Origin: a virus
Length of the DNA: 39,939 nucleotides
Direction: 5' to 3' (one strand)
Virus record (IMG/VR): IMGVR_UViG_3300010885_003709
Coordinates: 1-39,939 of that record
In this document: in pieces, positions 14,746 to 19,991 of the stretch
Numbering within the stretch: the stretch's first letter is position 1
How the letters are laid out: the number at the start of each line of letters is the position of its first letter
The notes under the pieces: generated by a model
What the model was told of the DNA's origin: nothing
What the model saw: the letters and a program-made list of their open reading frames with translations, nothing else
Database searches by the model: none
Made by a program: the position numbers and the translations under genes

Positions 14746-15020
14746 GCTGCTTTCCTCATCAAAAGTTCTAGGAAATTCTCTCCAATGTATGGGAGTTTAA
14801 CCCAAACCTTACCATATGGCTTCTCGTCTAAGTCATAGATGGTTTGCTGATACCCAACAATATCGTGGGCATAAATGCTACCCATCTCAGTGTATGTGCC
14901 AAACACTGTTGCCAAACGAATGCTGCCCCTCTTGTTGTCTTCAAGCACAGCTTCCCACCCATTACGAAGGACAACACGTGTCCCCTTCTTAAGCTTGTTT
15001 GTCTCTGCAAATTTACTCAT
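14742..15020 (-). CDS. Unknown small beta-barrel-like protein (92 aa)
   Basis: MSKFAETNKLKKGTRVVLRN then GWEAVLEDNKRGSIRLATVFG: the KKGTRVVLRNGWEAVLEDN...IRLATV pattern is like an SH3/KOW-type small barrel found in many phage hypothetical proteins. AAGGAGG lies 4 nt before ATG 15020. The role is unknown, though RNA- or protein-binding would be usual for this fold. Confidence 0.7.
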   Translation of the reverse strand: MSKFAETNKLKKGTRVVLRNGWEAVLEDNKRGSIRLATVFGTYTEMGSIYAHDIVGYQQTIYDLDEKPYGKVWVKLPYIGENFLELLMRKAA

Positions 15021-15649
15021 ACTGCCTCCTTGATTTTAAACACCTTAGCCATCTTACGTGAATGTGCCACATATGCAACAACCTTCACGTCCTTATTCCA
15101 ACAGGCAGTGCATGTGTCACACTTGCCAGCTTGCAAACTACTAGGGCATACGTGCACACCCTGTCTATGCTCATGTGTTTTGATAACCATTGATGTGGTT
15201 GTCCCTGCTATCTGCTCTTCTACATTGTCAGCACTGAGACGAACAACAACATTTGGCAAACAATCCAAAGCCCCTAAGACATTGGAATATTTGTCAAACT
15301 TATGCATGCGTGTGGGAATCCAGTGCTTGACATGTGGTGTAGCCCTACAAATGTCATAGATTTTCCATGCTAGGTCAACAGAATAAATATCTCCGCTGTC
15401 AAACCATCTGAATTTCTTCTGCTTTGACAAGGCTTTGACCATACGTTCTACCCAATCATCAGTTTGCCAATCTTCCTTGTTGCTTTTACGCAACGAAATG
15501 GCATCTGGCATATGATAAAACCCCTGTGTGGCATAACAGCCTTGACAAACCTCGACAAGCTTGCCGTCTTTGCCAACACTGCCTTGACAAGTTTCAAGGG
15601 CTTGAAGACTCCAGCTATAACAGCCGAGTTTTGACGTTCTACTAAGCAT
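15017..15649 (-). CDS. GP88-like cysteine-rich protein
   Basis: 210 residues. Cys-rich N-terminal half (LGCYSWSLQALETCQG, VCQGCYATQGFY), then FRWFDSGDIYSVDLAWKIYDIC, VKHWIPTRMHKFD and NVVVRLSAD, and a late cluster VCPSSLQAGKCDTCTACW. This order (Cys cluster, SGD, WIPTR, RLSAD, CDxCxxCW) matches the phage gene 88 family (GP88, Pfam 17338), which may hold an Fe-S cluster; activity is not established. I start at ATG 15649 since GGAG lies 7 nt upstream. The longer frame begins with TTG 15727 and covers a leader hairpin. It is one of the first larger genes expressed leftward. Confidence 0.82.
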   Translation of the reverse strand: MLSRTSKLGCYSWSLQALETCQGSVGKDGKLVEVCQGCYATQGFYHMPDAISLRKSNKEDWQTDDWVERMVKALSKQKKFRWFDSGDIYSVDLAWKIYDICRATPHVKHWIPTRMHKFDKYSNVLGALDCLPNVVVRLSADNVEEQIAGTTTSMVIKTHEHRQGVHVCPSSLQAGKCDTCTACWNKDVKVVAYVAHSRKMAKVFKIKEAV

Positions 15650-15678
15650 TTTATTCTCCAACAAGGCAGGATTGCCAC

Positions 15679-15705
15679 ATATAAGCCCACTATGTAGGCT
15701 TATAT
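15679..15705. repeat. Inverted repeat in the leader of the GP88-like gene
   Basis: Perfect arms ATATAAGCC (15679-15687) and GGCTTATAT (15697-15705) with a 9-nt loop, located 30-56 bp before the ATG at 15649. As RNA on the minus strand it forms a hairpin. The 9-mer ACATATAAG begins at 15677 on the plus strand. Confidence 0.75.
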
Positions 15706-15716
15706 ATAACTCCCTA

Positions 15717-15962
15717 TCAAATTGCAATTGCTTGCTTCTGCACTGCTAAACGCTTTTTGTCACGATGGACACGAACAACAGCAGAAGGGGAAACTCTAAC
15801 AATTTGTCCACCATGTGCAAGCTTGACGGACACCTTGAAAAACCCACGTTCTACAATTTGACCATTAAACCGCTTTTCTCCGACATAAACTGTCAGAAAA
15901 CGATTGCCATGATTAGCGACAAACTGCTTCGCTACAAAAAAAGCCTTCAAAGAATCAAACAT
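15717..15962 (-). CDS. Unknown basic protein (81 aa)
   Basis: MFDSLKAFFVAKQFVANHGN ... VQKQAIAI. A short N-terminal helix is followed by a beta-rich basic half (YVGEKRFNGQIVERGFFKVSVKLAHGGQIVRVSPSAVVRVHRDKKR), which could be a small RNA- or DNA-binding barrel. AGAGG lies 5 nt before ATG 15962. It is the first gene downstream of the promoter at 16061-16088, so it is an early gene; the palindrome at 15979-15994 lies in its leader. Confidence 0.72.
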   Translation of the reverse strand: MFDSLKAFFVAKQFVANHGNRFLTVYVGEKRFNGQIVERGFFKVSVKLAHGGQIVRVSPSAVVRVHRDKKRLAVQKQAIAI

Positions 15963-15978
15963 AAAAACCTCTTACAAA

Positions 15979-15994
15979 GTTACTTGCTAGTAAC
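15979..15994. repeat. Palindrome GTTACTTGCTAGTAAC (copy a)
   Basis: Identical over 16 bp to the copy at 16685-16700. It lies between the promoter at 16061 and the ATG at 15962, in the untranslated leader of an early leftward gene. Confidence 0.88.
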
Positions 15995-16060
15995 GCTAGC
16001 ACGTTTTCCTACAAAGCGTAGGGAAAAACCTTCTAGGCTTTTCTCTCTGCTCTGAAGCCC

Positions 16061-16088
16061 ATTATAGAGAGTCCGGAGGGTTTGTCAA
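16061..16088 (-). promoter_or_regulatory. Consensus sigma70 promoter, leftward
   Basis: Minus strand TTGACA (16083-16088), 16-bp spacer, TATAAT (16061-16066). The -35 box sits in the loop of an inverted repeat CCGGAGG (16073-16079) / CCTCCGG (16091-16097). Transcription would start near 16054 and reach the 81-aa and GP88-like genes. Confidence 0.85.
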
Positions 16089-16108
16089 GTCCTCCGGTTT
16101 GTCCCTCA

Positions 16109-16666
16109 TTATGCCTTCTCGTTGATTTTGGCCATTGCTTGAAGAATTAATTCACTTGCGATTTTATATCCCTTATCGTAGCATAATTGCTGAATTATCT
16201 CTAAGTTATTCAGCATTTTATCATCTTCGGAGAATGTAATTTCTTCGGTCTCTTCGATTGTCTCTTCGCTGTCCTCTTTCGGTGCTTTGACTACGTTACC
16301 CTCTTCATCAATTGTCTTACTGCCTGATTCTAAGCCCCTTAAATCTTTAACAAGGCTTTGCACTGATTCGTAATTGTCAATAATATTGAAGAGGGTTTGC
16401 CTTGTCTCTGTTTGGCTAGCATGGTCGCATATCTTTTTGAATTCACTTTTGCGAACCTTAGCAGTGTTTGCATTGTATAGCGATTTTGCCTGAGTGCCAT
16501 ATCCCTCAATCATAGCTTCATATTCTGCCTTGTTTTCTACTGTGAAAACCCCGATTGTCTCTTTTAAGGTTTTCAGTAGTTTCCCGTTTACGTTAGCTTG
16601 TTCGCATGCGAATGCCGCTCCCAGTGCTTCGGGTGTTGCCCCTTCGGTTTTCTTTGCTTTGCTCAT
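16109..16666 (-). CDS. First leftward early gene, unknown acidic protein (185 aa)
   Basis: Starts MSKAKKTEGATPEALGAAFA; AAGGAAACGACA precedes ATG 16666. An in-frame ATG at 16783 would add 39 residues but spans the palindrome at 16685-16700 and has no good ribosome site. The protein is helical with a coiled appearance, and a highly acidic stretch near residues 145-165 (EDSEETIEETEEITFSEDDK). No enzymatic motif. As the gene nearest the divergent region it should be transcribed first, so a host-takeover or regulatory role is possible but unproven. By eye its coding sequence is richer in TTCG/CGG words than neighbouring genes, which may hint at separate acquisition. Confidence 0.75.
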   Translation of the reverse strand: MSKAKKTEGATPEALGAAFACEQANVNGKLLKTLKETIGVFTVENKAEYEAMIEGYGTQAKSLYNANTAKVRKSEFKKICDHASQTETRQTLFNIIDNYESVQSLVKDLRGLESGSKTIDEEGNVVKAPKEDSEETIEETEEITFSEDDKMLNNLEIIQQLCYDKGYKIASELILQAMAKINEKA

Positions 16667-16684
16667 TGTCGTTTCCTTGTTTAG

Positions 16685-16700
16685 GTTACTTGCTAGTAAC
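16685..16700. repeat. Palindrome GTTACTTGCTAGTAAC (copy b)
   Basis: Perfect 16-bp match to copy a at 15979-15994. It lies 19 bp before the ATG of the first leftward gene, in its leader. Confidence 0.88.
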
Positions 16701-16724
16701 AACCCCTTGTTGTTACATGCCTTC

Positions 16725-16756
16725 ATTCTAACATTCATTCTAGGTTTTTGTGTCAA
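16725..16756 (-). promoter_or_regulatory. Possible early leftward promoter with dyad around -35
   Basis: Minus strand TTGACA (16751-16756) lies in the spacer of a perfect 8-bp inverted repeat ATTCTAGG (16737-16744) / CCTAGAAT (16761-16768). An extended -10, TGT-TAGAAT (16725-16733), lies downstream, but the spacer of 20 bp is too long for a standard promoter. Position fits the first leftward gene. Confidence 0.45.
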
Positions 16757-16785
16757 TATCCCTAGAATACCTGAGTGACTCATGG

Positions 16786-16803
16786 GGTTACTTGTTAGTA
16801 ACC
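16786..16803. repeat. Palindrome GGTTACTTGTTAGTAACC
   Basis: Perfect 7-bp arms GGTTACT / AGTAACC with a 4-nt centre. It marks the left edge of the gene-free divergent region, 103 bp from copy b. Confidence 0.88.
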
Positions 16804-17434
16804 TTCTTTGCCATTCCCTATATACTATGCAAGTACTGTGCCATGTATACTTTAGTAGTCATGTCGCTAGTACCTTTGTTTGCAGAAATAGTTGGCATGT
16901 ACTACTTTAGGTTTAACATTCTGTAATTGAATACTTAATACTTACAGAATATCTGCACCAATATGGTGCTTTTCTCTTATCATTATTATATATTGCACCA
17001 TCTCTGTGCTTCATGTGCGAGTTTTGCACCTTAATGGGGCATATTGTGTGACAGTAACCCATAGGTGGTATACTAGGGACTTTCCCTGTAACACTTAAGT
17101 TCTAGTTACTAGCTAGTTACCTAGCATTGTAGTACTTTGTGTTGTAGGTGGCTTAAGAGGTTGCCACATTAGTACTCATACCTCTAAAGTTTACATATCC
17201 CCTATCAAAAGGCTCTTTTGTAACACTAAAGCACTACCGGGGAGGGGGACAACTTGAGCCAATATATGCGGAACCCTATAGCATACAAAAAAGGGCTAAA
17301 ATAGGGGGTAATTATCATATACTAAAATGTACATAAGTGTTTGATTTATATAACTAAAAGTATTAATGACCAATGAGTTAGTAAAGGAAATTAGAGTGCC
17401 CAGTCTAAAGAGACATTAAAGCAACAGAAAGAGC
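16804..17434. other. Gene-free divergent control region, candidate replication origin
   Basis: About 630 bp with no supported gene between the leftward early block and the rightward promoter. It holds a perfect 9-bp inverted repeat ATTCTGTAA / TTACAGAAT (16918-16950), a hairpin GCACCA-ATA-TGGTGC followed by TTTTCTC (16955-16969), a half-symmetric GTTACT-AGCT-AGTTAC element (17105-17120), an extended -10 TGG-TATACT (17066-17074) and AT-rich tracts. The tract TACTTTAGTAG and close variants recur (16845, 16898, 17130 areas). Together with divergent transcription this suggests regulation and perhaps an origin; I see no known origin consensus. Confidence 0.5.
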
Positions 17435-17463
17435 TTGACAATTAACATAATCTGTGTTATAAT
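17435..17463 (+). promoter_or_regulatory. Consensus sigma70 promoter for the rightward virion block
   Basis: Perfect TTGACA (17435-17440), 17-bp spacer, perfect TATAAT (17458-17463) with extended TGT. ACATATAAG follows after exactly 4 nt (17468-17476). TAACA-N7-TGTTA forms a weak dyad over the spacer and -10. Confidence 0.92.
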
Positions 17464-17467
17464 AAAT

Positions 17468-17643
17468 ACATATAAGAAATTAAGGAAGCTTATTAAATAA
17501 TTAAATAAGCCTAGACATATAAGTAACTATGTAGTTACTTAGAAGTTAAACAATCTTAGTTGTTTACTTATAAGCTTAACTATTAAAAATAATTCAAACA
17601 TATAAGCTGTACAGAGAGGCATAGAAGCCGCACAGAAGGACTT
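17468..17643 (+). promoter_or_regulatory. Structured 5' leader of the rightward operon
   Basis: About 175 nt of untranslated leader with several potential stem-loops: GCTTATT/AATAAGC (17488-17510), AAGTAACT-ATGT-AGTTACTT (17521-17540), TAAACAA-N6-TTGTTTA (17547-17566) and the palindrome CTTATAAG (17567-17574). The 9-mer ACATATAAG occurs three times (17468, 17515, 17598). GAAGGA precedes the ATG at 17644. This looks like a regulatory leader; the mechanism is unknown. Confidence 0.6.
17521..17540. repeat. Palindrome AAGTAACT-N4-AGTTACTT
   Basis: Perfect 8-bp arms, the longest of the GTAACT/AGTTAC family, overlapping the second ACATATAAG copy in the leader of the rightward operon. Confidence 0.88.
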
Positions 17644-18024
17644 ATGGACATAGATATTCCTGTTAAAAAAAGAGGGCGACCTAAGAAAACAGACCTTGTT
17701 TCCAAAACACCGGGCAAGAGAAATGCTGTTGGAAGACCCAAGGGTGAACAGGCAATCATAAACGAATATCGCTCTAGGATGTTGAACAGCCCCAGAAGTC
17801 AGAAGGTTGTTGAAGCCATCTATGGGGCAGCTTTGGATGATAATCACAAGAATCAAGCAGCAGCTTGGAAGCTCATTATGGATAGACTCTTGCCTCTCAG
17901 TCATTTCGAGAAGGACAAGAATGGCGGTGGTAGGGCTGCTGTATCTATCACTATCACTGGTGTTGGTGGGGAGCAAACCATCATCTCAGGTGGAGAAGCT
18001 GAAGACGTGGAATACAGGGAATAA
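17644..18024 (+). CDS. Putative small terminase subunit with AT-hooks (126 aa)
   Basis: Two AT-hook-like motifs lie in the N-terminus: KKRGRPKK near residue 8 and VGRPKGE near 32, so DNA binding is likely. The helical middle (INEYRSRMLNSPRSQKVVEAIYGAALDDNHKNQAAAWKLIMDRLLP) is followed by a glycine-rich tail ending AEDVEYRE. Size, DNA-binding motifs and location two genes before the large terminase fit a packaging recognition subunit, but no terminase small-subunit signature is diagnostic. It is the first gene after the rightward promoter and its leader. An alternative is a DNA-binding regulator of the late block. Confidence 0.65.
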   Translation: MDIDIPVKKRGRPKKTDLVSKTPGKRNAVGRPKGEQAIINEYRSRMLNSPRSQKVVEAIYGAALDDNHKNQAAAWKLIMDRLLPLSHFEKDKNGGGRAAVSITITGVGGEQTIISGGEAEDVEYRE

Positions 18025-18025
18025 G

Positions 18026-18739
18026 ATGCCAAAGACATACCAAGTTGAGGGAGGCTACCTTCCTCCAGATAAGTATACACAGGGATGGCTTGCCCAGACA
18101 CAGGCAATTCAAAAGACCAATCCATCTTTGTATAAGGGAAACCCTGTAACTTCTTGGTGGGGACAGCCTAAGTATAAGGAAGTTCCAGAAGAGAATGTTT
18201 TGTTTGGACGTAGGCCAGACGTAAAGACAGGGAAGATGGAAAGTCTTACCAAACCCTATGATATGGAAACAATGGGAAACCTGTTAGACGCTTATCGGAA
18301 TGCACAAGCCCTTGACCCTAAGTTTCCTAAGCTGACAGCAGAGCAGCTTACACGTCTTGCTTTGGAAGAAGGACGTAGCAACTTTGGTTATAATGAATGG
18401 GATGTTAATAACAAAAAGCTCCAAGGAGTTGTTAAGGATTTAACAAGCATTGGGCATGATGAATATTCTGCTGGCTTTGCTGCTGCCATTAAAGAGAAGT
18501 ATGACACAGCTAAAAGACTAGGCAAACCTTTTGAGGAAGTATGGAATGGTGGTGGAAAGAAAGCCAAGGAATACTACCAGCGCATTCAAAAGGGAATGTA
18601 TAGTGTTGAACACCCAGATAATAAGCAGCTTAGGGAATACATCCGTAACCGCATCACTCCACAGAAGATGAGTGAAGCAGATGTCTATGATGGTCTGGAC
18701 AATCCTCTAATGCCTTCTACTGATGTCTTTGCAGCTTGA
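18026..18739 (+). CDS. Lysozyme/transglycosylase-like protein (237 aa)
   Basis: Begins MPKTYQVEGGYLPPDKYTQG; ATG 18026 is 1 nt after the previous stop. Residues 104-180 carry LTAEQLTRLALEEGRSNFGYNEWD, then AAIKEKYDTAKRLGKPFEEVWNGGGKKAKEYYQRI. A Glu followed by ...FG and a downstream YNG/WNGGG...A..Y..R stretch resembles the lysozyme-like superfamily seen in phage cell-wall hydrolases. Glu114 or Glu115 would be the catalytic residue. It probably cuts peptidoglycan during entry, or is a virion-associated muralytic protein. Lying between terminase genes is unusual, since a separate M15 endolysin is in the lysis cassette. Moderate confidence. Confidence 0.6.
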   Translation: MPKTYQVEGGYLPPDKYTQGWLAQTQAIQKTNPSLYKGNPVTSWWGQPKYKEVPEENVLFGRRPDVKTGKMESLTKPYDMETMGNLLDAYRNAQALDPKFPKLTAEQLTRLALEEGRSNFGYNEWDVNNKKLQGVVKDLTSIGHDEYSAGFAAAIKEKYDTAKRLGKPFEEVWNGGGKKAKEYYQRIQKGMYSVEHPDNKQLREYIRNRITPQKMSEADVYDGLDNPLMPSTDVFAA

Positions 18740-19983
18740 CTAGTTTAGACATTAAACTCCTTCCGTGGCAGCAAACTGTATGGAGCGATAAGAGTCGTTT
18801 CAAGGTTGTAGCTGCTGGACGAAGAACAGGCAAGAGTCGCTTAGCTGCCTACTTGTTGTTGTTCAATGCCTTACAGACAGAGAAAGGCCATGTGTTCTAT
18901 GTTGCTCCTACACAGGGACAGGCAAGGGACATTATGTGGCAAACCCTCCTTGAGGTGGGACATGCTGTTATAGCAGGAAGCCATGTTAATAACTTACAGG
19001 TTAAGCTTGTTAACGGAGCTACCATCAGCCTTAAAGGGGCTGACAGACCAGAGACAATGCGAGGAGTATCCTTGAAATTTCTGGTGATGGACGAATATGC
19101 AGATATGAAGCCAGAGGTGTGGGAACAGATTTTACGTCCTGCTTTGGCTGACCAAAAGGGTCATGCCTTGTTCATTGGAACACCAATGGGCAGAAATCAT
19201 TTCTATGAGCTTTACCAATATGGGCTAGCTGGAGATGATGTTACATTTAAAAGCTGGCATTTCACCAGCTATGACAACCCTCTGATTGATCCAGATGAGA
19301 TTGAAGCTGCTAAGAAGAATATGAGCAGCTTTGCTTTTAGACAAGAGTTTATGGCCTCCTTTGAAGCACAGGGTGGAGAACTCTTTAAAGAAGAATGGAT
19401 TAAGTTTGATGAAGAAGAACCTGATGGGGACTACTTCATTGCCATTGACTTGGCTGGCTTTGCAGATGAGAGCAAGGGTAGCAAGAGCAAGAAACTAGAT
19501 GATAGTGCCATAGCCATTGTTAAGACTAGCGGCTCAGGCTGGTATGTCAAAGACATTATATATGGACGATGGACAGTAGAAGATACGGCAAAGAAGATAT
19601 TTGCTGCTGTTAAGAAGTATGAGCCAGTGTCTATAGGAATTGAGAAGGGCATTGCTAAGCAAGCAGTGATGCCTTATCTGTCAGACATAATGAGAAGAAC
19701 ACAGACATTCTTCAGAGTGGAAGAACTTAGTCATGGAAACAAAAAGAAAACAGACAGGATTGTTTGGGCATTACAAGGACGTTTTGAACATGGTCAAATT
19801 GTCCTCAATAAGGGAGAATGGAACATACAGTTTCTTGATCAACTCTTCCAATTTCCAAATACTCTTGTGCATGATGATTTGATTGACGCTCTAAGTTACA
19901 TAGAACAACTAAGCAAGCAAAGCTATGTAACAGAATATGAAGAAGAACCCTATGAACCAATGGACGCTCTAAGCGGATACTAA
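18736..19983 (+). CDS. Terminase large subunit
   Basis: The ATP-driven packaging motor and nuclease. Walker A AAGRRTGKS at residues 26-34, Walker B LKFLVMDEYAD near 113-123, coupling region FIGTPMGRNHFY near 150. Nuclease acidic residues lie in FIAIDLAGFAD near 228, and late HDDLIDALSYIE near 386. 415 residues, somewhat short but complete. The only usable start is TTG 18736, which overlaps the TGA of the preceding gene; no in-frame ATG lies before Walker A, so translation is probably coupled. It is followed directly by the portal gene. Confidence 0.95.
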   Translation: MTSLDIKLLPWQQTVWSDKSRFKVVAAGRRTGKSRLAAYLLLFNALQTEKGHVFYVAPTQGQARDIMWQTLLEVGHAVIAGSHVNNLQVKLVNGATISLKGADRPETMRGVSLKFLVMDEYADMKPEVWEQILRPALADQKGHALFIGTPMGRNHFYELYQYGLAGDDVTFKSWHFTSYDNPLIDPDEIEAAKKNMSSFAFRQEFMASFEAQGGELFKEEWIKFDEEEPDGDYFIAIDLAGFADESKGSKSKKLDDSAIAIVKTSGSGWYVKDIIYGRWTVEDTAKKIFAAVKKYEPVSIGIEKGIAKQAVMPYLSDIMRRTQTFFRVEELSHGNKKKTDRIVWALQGRFEHGQIVLNKGEWNIQFLDQLFQFPNTLVHDDLIDALSYIEQLSKQSYVTEYEEEPYEPMDALSGY

Positions 19984-19991
19984 GGAAATAT

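Noticed and set aside
17048-17074. Promoter GTGACA / TATACT in the divergent region, plus strand
   Set aside because: The spacer is only 15 bp. The extended -10 TGG-TATACT may have weak activity, but evidence is not enough for a separate feature.
17366-17419. 17-codon frame MTNELVKEIRVPSLKRH upstream of the rightward promoter
   Set aside because: No ribosome site and shorter than any supported gene; it lies upstream of the promoter that would be needed.
16804-17434. tRNA or small structured RNA in the divergent region
   Set aside because: I found no cloverleaf with acceptor and T-arm consensus; only short hairpins are seen.
17539-17976. 145-aa minus-strand frame at the start of the rightward block
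   Set aside because: Lies opposite the leader and the AT-hook gene, lacks a ribosome site and has a composition of antisense reading.
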